A DNA stretch of 6,104 nt from Elusimicrobia bacterium RBG_16_66_12 (GCA_001800005.1 MGUL01000022.1:1036-7139), one strand, 5' to 3'. Shown: positions 1-6,012, numbered from the stretch's first letter. A program made the numbers and translations. Notes: generated by a model not told the origin, from the sequence alone.

Positions 1-54
1 AGCCTGGTGGGAGCCTTCGGTGTTCTGGTCACCAAGGCAGCGCAGGTTCAGTGA
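1..54 (+). CDS. C-terminal end of an upstream gene (partial, hydrophobic tail)
   Basis: Frame 1 is open from the window edge to a TGA at 52-54 and reads SLVGAFGVLVTKAAQVQ. A short hydrophobic run followed by a Lys and a polar end is what the last transmembrane helix of a membrane protein looks like. The stop codon overlaps the strong Shine-Dalgarno sequence of the next gene (GAGAAGGGG begins inside TGAGAAGGGG), and only 13 nt separate it from the next start. That arrangement is typical of co-transcribed, coupled genes and is the main reason to believe this frame. Only 17 codons are visible, so the family cannot be named. A non-coding leader is the alternative. Confidence 0.5.
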   Translation, partial: SLVGAFGVLVTKAAQVQ

Positions 55-61
55 GAAGGGG
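53..61 (+). promoter_or_regulatory. Shine-Dalgarno sequence that fixes the start of the three-helix membrane protein
   Basis: GAGAAGGGG ends 6 nt before the GTG at 68. It overlaps the upstream stop codon at 52-54. No comparable motif precedes the other in-frame candidates: a GTG at 20, which would lie inside the upstream reading frame, and an ATG at 95. The GTG at 68 is therefore the best start. Confidence 0.65.
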
Positions 62-67
62 CTAACC

Positions 68-514
68 GTGTCTGATACAGCCGAACGCAAGGATATGGCC
101 CACAGGGCTCACGCGGCTTTCTCGCCCGTCGAGGCACAAACTGACGCTGCCGCCTCCGCCGAGACCCGGGCCACCGAACTAATGCCCGAAGCGGTGGAGC
201 TCAAGCCCAACGGCCCGGCGGCCGCGGCCATCCTGGGGGCAGCCATGGCGGTCTTCTCGCTGGGTGTGATGTTCGTCTGGTCCCACTCCTGGGGAGACCT
301 AGCGGAGTGGCTCGTGTTCCGAGAGCAGGTAGGCTCCGTGTCGGGCCTGAGCACCATGGCGGGAGTGATCTGGATTTCCACCTGGGCCCTGCTCACGCCG
401 CCCCTTTGGAAGAGAAATGTCCCCTTCCTCTGGCTGACGGCCATCGCCGGCGTCTTGATAGCCGCCGGCCTACTGCTCACCTGGCCGCCCATAGCCCAGA
501 GGATTGAGTTTTAG
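68..514 (+). CDS. Small three-helix membrane protein of unknown function
   Basis: I do not recognise the family. From the GTG at 68 the product has 148 residues. Residues 1-50 are polar and Ala/Glu-rich without a signal peptide, so this part probably lies in the cytoplasm. Three hydrophobic segments follow at about 51-72, 93-112 and 118-139. They are joined by a short loop rich in Trp and acidic residues (WSHSWGDLAEW, 71-81) and a tight basic turn (PPLWKRNVP, 111-119). No catalytic motif, Cys pair or conserved metal ligand set is visible. It ends at TAG 512-514, 66 nt before a lipoprotein gene in the same direction. That suggests a shared operon and an accessory or anchoring role for an envelope or transport system, which is inference. 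The reading frame could extend to a GTG at 20, but that would overlap the upstream frame and lacks a ribosome binding site. Confidence 0.8.
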   Translation: MSDTAERKDMAHRAHAAFSPVEAQTDAAASAETRATELMPEAVELKPNGPAAAAILGAAMAVFSLGVMFVWSHSWGDLAEWLVFREQVGSVSGLSTMAGVIWISTWALLTPPLWKRNVPFLWLTAIAGVLIAAGLLLTWPPIAQRIEF

Positions 515-528
515 CCTCAGGATTCGCT

Positions 529-549
529 GCGCCCTCGGAATGGGGGCGC
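529..549 (+). other. GC inverted repeat in the 66-nt gap between the membrane protein and the first lipoprotein
   Basis: GCGCCC at 529-534 pairs exactly with GGGCGC at 544-549 around a 9-nt loop. No run of T follows, so it is not a standard intrinsic terminator. It may slightly stabilise the transcript or be chance in GC-rich DNA. The rest of the 515-580 gap holds only the ribosome binding site of the next gene. Confidence 0.25.
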
Positions 550-570
550 TCGTTAGCCCAAGCACTGATA

Positions 571-577
571 GGAGGGG
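571..577 (+). promoter_or_regulatory. Shine-Dalgarno sequence of the first lipoprotein gene
   Basis: GGAGGGG lies just before GTGTTG. Taking GGAGG (571-575) as the pairing core, the spacing is 5 nt to GTG 581 and 8 nt to TTG 584. Both are acceptable and differ by one residue, so the exact start is uncertain by one codon. Confidence 0.65.
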
Positions 578-580
578 AAA

Positions 581-1792
581 GTGTTGACTATTAAGGGACT
601 GAAGTGGCTTGTGTTGACGGCCACGCTTCTCATCGGGGCCCTCGTCCTGGTTGCCTGCAGCGACGACGAGGAGACCGAGACCGAAACGGGCACCGCCGAG
701 ACCGCTACGCCCGCCGCGACGGCGACGCCGACGGCGACCGGTTCGGCTGCCGAGCCGGGGTCGGTCAGCGGCTCGGTCACGGGTGCGGAGCCGGCAGTGA
801 GCACGAGCACCTCGGACGAGATCTATACGCCGGTCAGCGACGTGGATGCACATCTGGCCCTGGCACTGGACGTTCGCGACATCGCCGCTCTCCTAAAGGC
901 GAGCCCGGTTGACTACACAGCCATCGGCCAGATTTACAGCGAGGGCAAAAACTCCCAGAGGTCGGATGGCACGTTCCGCACGCTCAAGGGTTTCGCCACA
1001 GACCCCGGGCGCGCTGAGCAACTCGCCGACGCCGCGGCCCTCTACGGCTCGCCCACGTTCCTGGACGACGAGATATCCGCAGTCCTCAATGGCACGGGCA
1101 TCGCCGCCGGCTGGACCGACGGGCAGCGCGAGCAGGCCGTCAACAAGGGCATCCTCCGCATCCTTTACTACTGGGTGCTCGACGAGATGGGCAGCGCCAA
1201 GGCGGACCTGGCCGCGGGCGAGGTAGACCCCGCCGACGGCGCGCCGCACGCATGGGACGAGGCGTGGGCCTTCTATGTAGGCGCCGCCGACGAGGGTGGA
1301 GCCAGGCCCTACGCCCTGGCCGCCACCGCGTTGAAGCGGGAAGCTGACTACAAGAAAGAGGGCCTGATCAATGAGCCCCTGCGCCAGGCCCTGGCCGACG
1401 GCCTCGAGGCCATCGAAGAGGGCGATGCCGCCGCGCTGGATGAGGCGGAGAAGCGGGTGATGTCGCGCCTCAACGCCATCTTCTACATCGCCACCGCCCG
1501 CTACTTCAACAACGCCTACGCCGCCGCCGCCAAGGGTGACACCAGTGCGACCGCGGTGGCCCTGGTGGAGGGTCTTTCCTTCTATCGCACCATCCAGCCC
1601 ATTGTTGCGGTAGCGGACCCCGAGGCGGACGAGATCATCTCGGCGTTCTACCAGCGCGGCGCCGACGGGCCCATCACGGTCGAGGAAAGGGATGCAGCTC
1701 TGGCCGCCCTGAACGAGCGGGCCGTGACGAACGAGATGGGTCTGCAGGTCACCGACATGCTTACGCCGGCCAGCTACGCGGCCGCCCAGTAG
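581..1792 (+). CDS. Predicted lipoprotein, possibly FEA1/H43-like (low-iron-inducible periplasmic family)
   Basis: The 403-residue product begins with a lipoprotein signal: positive start (K5, K8), hydrophobic core 9-24 and lipobox LVAC with the acylated Cys at 26. It should be anchored to the outer face of the cytoplasmic membrane. Residues 27-78 are an acidic then Thr/Ala/Pro/Ser-rich low-complexity linker, which probably lifts the folded part off the membrane. The remainder (about 80-403) looks mostly helical. Notable stretches are IYSEGKNS (118-125), SDGTFRTLKGFA (128-139), a Trp/Tyr-rich block around 187-232 with HAWDEAWAFYVGA (223-235), and FYRTIQP (334-340). These recall, from memory, the algal FEA1/H43 iron-assimilation proteins and bacterial relatives. 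I could not align them, so the function is tentative. Many Asp, Glu, His and Tyr residues would suit metal binding. A related lipoprotein gene follows 66 nt downstream. Confidence 0.85.
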   Translation: MLTIKGLKWLVLTATLLIGALVLVACSDDEETETETGTAETATPAATATPTATGSAAEPGSVSGSVTGAEPAVSTSTSDEIYTPVSDVDAHLALALDVRDIAALLKASPVDYTAIGQIYSEGKNSQRSDGTFRTLKGFATDPGRAEQLADAAALYGSPTFLDDEISAVLNGTGIAAGWTDGQREQAVNKGILRILYYWVLDEMGSAKADLAAGEVDPADGAPHAWDEAWAFYVGAADEGGARPYALAATALKREADYKKEGLINEPLRQALADGLEAIEEGDAAALDEAEKRVMSRLNAIFYIATARYFNNAYAAAAKGDTSATAVALVEGLSFYRTIQPIVAVADPEADEIISAFYQRGADGPITVEERDAALAALNERAVTNEMGLQVTDMLTPASYAAAQ

Positions 1793-1845
1793 GCGAGCCT
1801 TTGGTGCAGCGATCGAGACCGACGCGCGGATCGGCAGGATGGTGT

Positions 1846-1852
1846 AAGGAGG
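1846..1852 (+). promoter_or_regulatory. Near-perfect Shine-Dalgarno sequence of the second lipoprotein gene
   Basis: AAGGAGG ends 6 nt before ATG 1859. This is the strongest ribosome binding site in the window and settles the start. The rest of the 1793-1858 gap shows only a weak, widely spaced CGATC/GATCG inverted repeat and no terminator, which is consistent with read-through from the first lipoprotein gene. Confidence 0.8.
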
Positions 1853-1858
1853 CTGGCG

Positions 1859-2812
1859 ATGTTTAGTCGGAAGCCGCTGGGATGGTCCCTGCTAGTGCCT
1901 CTCTTCGCAGGGGTCATGATCCTTGCCGCCTGCCAGCCCGAGGATGACTTCCGGAGCGACAGCGAGTCAGCCGCGGGCGGCGCGTCGGCCTCGGGGGCGG
2001 CTGCGCAGCCGGCGCAGCCCGGCGTTAGCGTCAGCGCGGTCCAGTCCCTGGCCGGCGAAGTGGACGTGGCCAATCCTCTGGAGGCCTACACCGTGGCCGT
2101 GGAGCAGTTGGCCTCGGCCCGCGAGGCGACGGGGGCGAACGTCAATGCGGCGCTCCAGCACCTGGCGAACGCCCGCTCCGCGTACGACAAGATGTTCCGG
2201 GAGAGCGCCCGAAAGCTGGATTCGGATATCGATTCTCTCATAGGCGGCGCCTTCAGCGATGCGGAGAAGGCGGCTCGGACCGCAAAGCAAAGCACGGTGG
2301 GCCTCAGTCAGCAGAGGATCGGCATCTCGCTCCTCAACGTCGCCTACCTCAACGTAGAGGCCGCGCTGACCTCGGGCGATGGGCCCGGGGCCTCCCAGTG
2401 GTTGGCGGTGCTGCTTGAGCCCGAGGAGGGCGATGGGATCTCCGACCTGTCCTCCATCGTGACGGAGGCGGCCGCGGACCCGTCCAAGCTGCTGCCCTCC
2501 GCGAGGGAGACAGTGCTGGACGAACTGCTCAGCAATTTCGCCGGCAAGGTCTCGGAGGAAACGATCGAGGCCCTGGTCGCCCTGGAGGGCGGAAGATCGG
2601 CGGTGGCCGCTGAGGAGGCCGCTGAGGGGCTCGCCTACTACCGCATCATCCAGCCCGACCTGAGGGCCAAACTGGGCGAGCAGCCGGACACGGAACTGGC
2701 CGATGAGCTGGAGGCGTTCCTGGGCCACAGCAAGAACGGTAACCTGCTCAAGGCGCGGGAGGCGGCGCAGGAAATATCCACCCTGCTGGCGACCTATCAG
2801 AAGGCCGGCTGA
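1859..2812 (+). CDS. Second predicted lipoprotein, helical, diverged relative of the preceding one
   Basis: The 317-residue product has a clear lipoprotein signal: R4 and K5, hydrophobic core 7-22 and lipobox LAAC with the acylated Cys at 25. A short Ser/Gly/Ala/Gln-rich linker runs to about 60. The rest is predicted almost all helical, with blocks at about 73-130, 133-186, 195-228 and 232-315. The segment AEGLAYYRIIQP (255-266) matches VEGLSFYRTIQP (329-340) of the upstream lipoprotein at the same relative place before the C-terminus. A weaker match, in spacing and hydrophobic pattern, links YDKMFRESARKLDSDID (109-125) and the helix after it to the central part of that protein. I infer an old tandem duplication in which this copy lost the Trp/His-rich HAWDEAWAFY block, so any ligand site there would be absent. 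No enzyme motif is visible. A role as partner or second binding protein of the same envelope system is a guess. Confidence 0.85.
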   Translation: MFSRKPLGWSLLVPLFAGVMILAACQPEDDFRSDSESAAGGASASGAAAQPAQPGVSVSAVQSLAGEVDVANPLEAYTVAVEQLASAREATGANVNAALQHLANARSAYDKMFRESARKLDSDIDSLIGGAFSDAEKAARTAKQSTVGLSQQRIGISLLNVAYLNVEAALTSGDGPGASQWLAVLLEPEEGDGISDLSSIVTEAAADPSKLLPSARETVLDELLSNFAGKVSEETIEALVALEGGRSAVAAEEAAEGLAYYRIIQPDLRAKLGEQPDTELADELEAFLGHSKNGNLLKAREAAQEISTLLATYQKAG

Positions 2813-2840
2813 GGGCGCAGGCGCCCCGCCAATCCGGCGG
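2813..2840 (+). promoter_or_regulatory. Two adjacent GC hairpins between the lipoprotein and the large membrane enzyme gene
   Basis: Immediately after the stop codon, GGGCGC (2813-2818) pairs with GCGCCC (2821-2826). The full stem leaves a 2-nt loop, and a slightly opened stem is more realistic. Then CCGCC (2826-2830) pairs with GGCGG (2836-2840) around a 5-nt loop; the two stems share base 2826, so both cannot form in full at once. No T tract follows, so a textbook intrinsic terminator is unlikely. GGCGG, the only G-rich stretch near the next start (10 nt before ATG 2851), would be buried in the second stem. The hairpins could therefore limit transcription or translation of the large downstream gene, or be chance in GC-rich DNA. 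Confidence 0.35.
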
Positions 2841-2850
2841 CGACGGTTCG

Positions 2851-5800
2851 ATGCGCGAAACTGCAGCTCTCTCGCTAGACGGCAGGTCCACCGATGCCCT
2901 CGCGGGACGCCCCTCGCGACGGCTCATCCTACTCGGCCTGACAGCGACGACGGGCCTCGTCATTCTGGCGACGGCCCGTCTTGTCGATACGTCCGACCTG
3001 CTCGGCACGGTGGTCGATGTCCTCATCCGTCCGGAGTTGCTGCTTCCGTTTCTGGCCTTCTACACACTCGCCTTCTGGCTGCGGGCCATGGCCTGGCAGG
3101 AGTTGCTCACCACGAAGGGCCGCACCTTCGACCTCTTCTCCATCCTCATGGCGTCTCTCTCCTTGAACCACCTGCTGCCAGCGAAGGTCGGCGACGCGGC
3201 GCGCGTCTATCTGCTCACTCGGCGCGAGACGACGATGGGCCCCGCCGTTGTCAGCACGGCCCTGGCGCGCATATTGGACTTCGCCAGCCTGCTGGCCATC
3301 GCCGCCGCCGGCGGCTTCATCGCCGCTGGGCGCGCCCCCGGCGGCGCCGCTTTGCTCATCCCGCCGGTGCCCGTGGCCGGCGGCGCGGCAGCCCTGTTTC
3401 TCATCGCCAGCCCCTGGAGCGAGCGGCTGGTGGCAAGGCTCCCCGCAAAGGGCGTCGCGTTTGCCCGACAGTGTCGCTCAGCCCTGCGCCAGGCTCAAGG
3501 CGGGCCCCTGGTGCGCGCGTTTCTGCTCACGACCGTCAGCTGGCTGCTGGAGTCGGTGGTGCTCTTGGTGGCGGCACGCGCCCTGGGGGTCGATCTGTCC
3601 ATAGCGGCTGCGATGGCGGTGACGGCCTTTACCCTGGCCTTTCAGGCTGTGCAGGTGACGCCCGGCGGGCTCGGCGTCTATGAGGCGACCATGACGGGGG
3701 CGTTGGCCACCTACGGCGTGGACGCGGACACAGGCCTCCTTCTGGCCACGTCCACTCACGCCCTCAAGTTCTTGTACTCGTACGCCGTGGGGCTGCCCTT
3801 CCTGGCGCGCGAGGGAGCGGCGCTCCTCCGCAGCGCCGGCTTCACCTCGTTCCGGGGCACGCTCGGCAACCTGCGAGCGGCATCGCGGCTGGAGATCGTC
3901 GCCGCCCGGCTGTGGAACGTCCTGAACGAAGGGAAGACGTTCACGCCCGTGTTCGTTCTCAGCGTCTTCCTGGCGGTCAACGTTCCCCACTGGGCCGAAG
4001 GCGCCTTCTGGCTCCGGGCCCTCGTGGCTCTAGCCCTGACGACGCCCCTCTTCCTGACGTTCTACCGGTTCGGCTTCCCCCTGCGGTTGCGGGCATTCCT
4101 CTGGGTCTTCCTGGCCGCCTCCCTTGTGGCCTTCCGCTTCGTCGATCTGACGGCCTCGGCCGCTCTCCTGGGGGCTTACGTCTTCTTCACCGTCTTCCTG
4201 TGGGGATCGCTGTACTATCACCTGCGCATCGGGACACCGCTCACCAACTTCACTCGCTTCTGGCGGCTGGTGCTGGAGAACCCGGACTCCACCAGCGGCA
4301 ACTTCTTGGAGCAGGTCCCGAAGGGGCTGCTGCTCATCAACCTCCTCCAGTTCGTGGCCACGGCGGACGAGGTATCCGCGGAGCGAGTCGCCGCCGTCCT
4401 TGGCCTCGGGCTCGCCCTGGGGCTGGCGTCCCTGCTGGTTCACCAGTGGTTCTTCACCTGGCGGCCGGCCCTCCCAACCTCCCCAACGAACGTGCTCGAG
4501 GCGAACGGGCGAGCCGTGTGTCAGCGGTTCATTGCGATCATCATCGACGGCTGTCGGGCGGACCGTCTGGAGGAGGCGCGGACGCCGAACATCGACCGCT
4601 TGCGGGCCGAGGGCACAGAATTCGTGGACATGCGCACGGTGTACCCGGCGCGCACCGTCACCTGCTTCAGCTCCATGCTCACGGGGGCGCCGCCGAAGGT
4701 GCACGGCATGCGCAGCAACTTCGTGCCCAGCCTGGGCGTCAAGTGCGACAGCGTCTTCTCGTTGCTGCGCCGGCATGGCCGGTTGGGCCGCCTCGTCGGC
4801 ATCGCTCACCTGGTGGACGCCTTTGGCGAGGAAGACGTGAAGACGGTCAGCGCCGTGATGAAGAACGAGGAAGTCGATGGCGCCCTGCTGCGGACGGCCC
4901 AGCGTGTGCTGCGACACGACGCTCCGGACTTTCTGGTGCTTCAGTTCATCAGGGTCGATCAGACAGGACATGCCAGGGGTAGCTACAACCGTGATTACCT
5001 GGACAGTATCGAAGCAACGGACGCTCTCATCGGCCAGTTACTCGACTGGCTGGACGAGCAGGGCATGCTGCAAGACACGACGCTGCTGATCACGGCCGAC
5101 CACGGCCAGGGTCGCGGCATAGGCGGCCACGGCCACCTCGGCCCCGGCGAACTGAACGTGCCCTGCATCTTCTGGGGCGCCGGGGTCGACCGCGGCCGTC
5201 GATTCGAGGAGCCGCGCAGCATCGTGGATGTGGCGCCCACCATCGCTCATTTCCTGGGCCTGCCGCCGCCCCAACAGTCGGTCGGTCGTGTTCTCCTCCC
5301 GCCGGGGCAGCGGCGCGAGCCAGAAGAGGCGCCGGTGGTGGTGGTCGTGCCGGCCCACAATGAGGACGGGGCGCTGCCGGCGGTGCTGGCGGCGATCCCG
5401 TCATCGGAAGAGCTGGGCGCTCCTCTGCGGGTCGTGGTCGTGGACGACGGGTCAACAGACAGAACGGCGGAGGCGGCCCGGTCGATGAAGGCCGAGGTCA
5501 TAGTCCACGAGCGGAACCGCGGCCTGGGGGCCGGCCTTCGCTCGGGCCTGCATCGAGCGCGTGACCTGGGGGCGCGCGCGGCGGTCTATCTGGACGCCGA
5601 CGGAGAGTACGACGCGAGGGAGATCCCTCGCGTCCTGGCGCCTATCCTGGCCGGCGAGGCCGACTACGTGCTGGGATCGCGGTTCAGGGGGACAGTGGAA
5701 GGCATGAGTCTCACGAGGCGCGTCGGCAATGCGGCCCTAAGCGCGGGCCTGTCTCTGCTGGCCGGCAGGCTCATCTCCGACGGCCAGACGGGATTCCGGG

Positions 5801-6012
5801 CGTTCAGCCGTCGTGCCCTGGAAGTGGCCGAGATCGTGCACGACTACAACTATGCGCAGGTCCTGACGCTGGACCTCCTGCGCAAGGGGATGCGGCTCGC
5901 CCAGGTGCCCGTGAGCTATCGCCGACGGACGCAGGGCAAGTCCTTCATCCGCTATCACCAGTACTTGTGGAAGGTCGTGCCGGCCGTCGTGCGAGAGGTG
6001 CTCAGTGATTGA
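2851..6012 (+). CDS. Multi-domain membrane protein: flippase-like domain, second membrane block, phosphodiesterase, family 2 glycosyltransferase
   Basis: This 1053-residue protein joins modules usually encoded apart. Residues 24-320 are a lysylphosphatidylglycerol-synthase-type membrane domain, 363-534 a second set of membrane helices, 558-812 an alkaline-phosphatase-superfamily phosphodiesterase, and 827-1053 a GT2 glycosyltransferase of the polyprenyl/dolichol-phosphate sugar synthase type. The catalytic motifs of both enzymes look complete, so the protein appears functional. I infer that it makes or remodels a lipid-linked sugar or phosphoglycolipid at the cytoplasmic membrane. The substrate cannot be read from sequence. 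Haloarchaeal AglD joins a GT2 domain to a similar membrane domain in the opposite order and without the phosphodiesterase. ATG 2851 is chosen because the first helix begins at residue 24 and no in-frame Met lies before it, though no good ribosome binding site is present. The frame is continuous through all modules. The stop overlaps the next gene, indicating coupling. Confidence 0.88.
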   Translation: MRETAALSLDGRSTDALAGRPSRRLILLGLTATTGLVILATARLVDTSDLLGTVVDVLIRPELLLPFLAFYTLAFWLRAMAWQELLTTKGRTFDLFSILMASLSLNHLLPAKVGDAARVYLLTRRETTMGPAVVSTALARILDFASLLAIAAAGGFIAAGRAPGGAALLIPPVPVAGGAAALFLIASPWSERLVARLPAKGVAFARQCRSALRQAQGGPLVRAFLLTTVSWLLESVVLLVAARALGVDLSIAAAMAVTAFTLAFQAVQVTPGGLGVYEATMTGALATYGVDADTGLLLATSTHALKFLYSYAVGLPFLAREGAALLRSAGFTSFRGTLGNLRAASRLEIVAARLWNVLNEGKTFTPVFVLSVFLAVNVPHWAEGAFWLRALVALALTTPLFLTFYRFGFPLRLRAFLWVFLAASLVAFRFVDLTASAALLGAYVFFTVFLWGSLYYHLRIGTPLTNFTRFWRLVLENPDSTSGNFLEQVPKGLLLINLLQFVATADEVSAERVAAVLGLGLALGLASLLVHQWFFTWRPALPTSPTNVLEANGRAVCQRFIAIIIDGCRADRLEEARTPNIDRLRAEGTEFVDMRTVYPARTVTCFSSMLTGAPPKVHGMRSNFVPSLGVKCDSVFSLLRRHGRLGRLVGIAHLVDAFGEEDVKTVSAVMKNEEVDGALLRTAQRVLRHDAPDFLVLQFIRVDQTGHARGSYNRDYLDSIEATDALIGQLLDWLDEQGMLQDTTLLITADHGQGRGIGGHGHLGPGELNVPCIFWGAGVDRGRRFEEPRSIVDVAPTIAHFLGLPPPQQSVGRVLLPPGQRREPEEAPVVVVVPAHNEDGALPAVLAAIPSSEELGAPLRVVVVDDGSTDRTAEAARSMKAEVIVHERNRGLGAGLRSGLHRARDLGARAAVYLDADGEYDAREIPRVLAPILAGEADYVLGSRFRGTVEGMSLTRRVGNAALSAGLSLLAGRLISDGQTGFRAFSRRALEVAEIVHDYNYAQVLTLDLLRKGMRLAQVPVSYRRRTQGKSFIRYHQYLWKVVPAVVREVLSD
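2920..3810 (+). other. Domain: lysylphosphatidylglycerol-synthase-type (MprF/AglD membrane family) transmembrane region
   Basis: Residues 24-320 of the large protein. Hydrophobic segments lie at about 24-44, 63-80, 95-111, 132-160, 165-187, 222-245, 249-270 and 293-317. Two family hallmarks are visible: LNHLLPAKVGDAARVYLL (105-122), matching the usual N-x-x-L-P-x-(K/R)-x-G-(D/E)-x-x-R pattern, and QVTPGGLGVYEA (268-279), matching the P-x-G-(L/I)-G-x-x-E signature. In MprF the corresponding region takes part in moving the modified lipid across the membrane. Relatives elsewhere are fused to, or encoded beside, glycosyltransferases. The aminoacyl-transfer domain of MprF is absent here. Confidence 0.85.
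3937..4452 (+). other. Domain: second transmembrane block of unknown family
   Basis: Residues 363-534 hold about five to six further hydrophobic segments (about 364-379, 386-404, 412-429, 434-456, possibly 489-502, and 512-534). A polar loop at about 457-488 contains NFTRFWRLVLENPDS. I do not recognise a family. It separates the flippase-like domain from the catalytic domains. Because it adds helices, it determines on which side of the membrane the enzymes sit. The last helix is followed by HQWFFTWRPALP, with few charges, so the positive-inside rule gives no firm answer. Confidence 0.6.
4522..5286 (+). other. Domain: alkaline-phosphatase-superfamily phosphodiesterase (type I phosphodiesterase/nucleotide pyrophosphatase-like)
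   Basis: Residues 558-812. The metal and catalytic positions of the superfamily can be followed in order: IIIDGCRADRL with D566; TPNIDRL (578-584); YPARTVTCFSSMLTG (598-612) with T602 where the family has its nucleophilic Thr/Ser; PPKVHGM with H619; RVDQTGH (701-707) giving D703 and H707; TADHGQG giving D750 and H751; and GGHGH giving H760 or H762. The two-zinc set thus appears intact, so phosphomonoester or phosphodiester cleavage, or phosphate-group transfer as in GPI ethanolamine-phosphate transferases, is possible. The substrate is unknown. The bacterial nucleotide pyrophosphatase/phosphodiesterase and phosphoglycerate-mutase-like branches are alternatives. Confidence 0.88.
5329..6009 (+). 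other. Domain: family 2 glycosyltransferase, dolichol/polyprenyl-phosphate sugar synthase type
   Basis: Residues 827-1053. GT-A fold signatures are clear: VVVVVPAHNE (829-838, the first strand and nucleotide site), VVVVDDGSTD (861-870), RNRGLGAGLRSGL (888-900), YLDADGEY with the D-x-D metal motif at D915 and D917, LGSRFRG (941-947) and DGQTGFRAF (977-985). The end, VSYRRRTQGKSF (1021-1032), matches the usual R-x-x-G-x-S close of dolichyl-phosphate mannose/glucose synthases. Enzymes of this group move a sugar from a nucleotide donor to a polyprenyl phosphate on the cytoplasmic face. The C-terminal membrane helices found in many bacterial members are missing; the N-terminal membrane part of the fusion may replace them. 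Confidence 0.88.
5994..6000 (+). promoter_or_regulatory. Ribosome binding site of the downstream gene, inside the end of the large coding region
   Basis: AGAGGTG ends 4 nt before GTG 6005. It lies within the last codons of the multi-domain protein, as expected for translational coupling. Confidence 0.45.

Noticed and set aside
20..67. A 16-residue N-terminal extension of the three-helix protein from a GTG at 20
   Set aside because: It would overlap the plausible end of the upstream gene and has no ribosome binding site, while GTG 68 has a strong one at the right spacing.
529..549. Hairpin in the first intergenic gap considered as an intrinsic terminator
   Set aside because: A 6-bp stem with a 9-nt loop and no following T run does not meet the usual pattern. 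It is kept only as a low-confidence inverted repeat.
584..625. TTGACT at 584 and TTGACG at 614 considered as -35 promoter boxes
   Set aside because: They lie inside the lipoprotein coding region and no TATAAT-like box occurs about 17 nt downstream.
659..814. Repetitive GC/GA-rich sequence in the first lipoprotein gene, considered as a DNA repeat element
   Set aside because: The repetition follows from codons for the Glu/Thr then Ala/Thr/Pro linker after the lipobox Cys. It is in frame and ordinary for surface lipoproteins.
1967..2728. A 253-codon minus-strand open frame opposite the second lipoprotein gene
   Set aside because: The sense strand has a lipobox, a near-perfect ribosome binding site and a motif shared with its neighbour. 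The antisense product is Arg/Gly/Leu-rich with no recognisable features.
2703..3683. A 326-codon plus-strand open frame overlapping the end of the second lipoprotein and the start of the large gene
   Set aside because: The product is Arg/Ala/Gly/Pro-rich and low in hydrophobic pattern. The overlapping frame encodes real transmembrane helices with family signatures.
4030..4971. A 313-codon open frame on the minus strand inside the large enzyme gene
   Set aside because: It is fully antisense to a region with clear membrane and phosphodiesterase motifs. Its product is rich in Gln/Arg/Glu/Pro without any domain, as expected for a GC-rich shadow frame.
3912..4982. A 356-codon plus-strand open frame within the large gene
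   Set aside because: It is out of frame with the membrane and phosphodiesterase domains, and its composition is the Arg/Pro/Gly-rich type typical of shifted reading in GC-rich genes.
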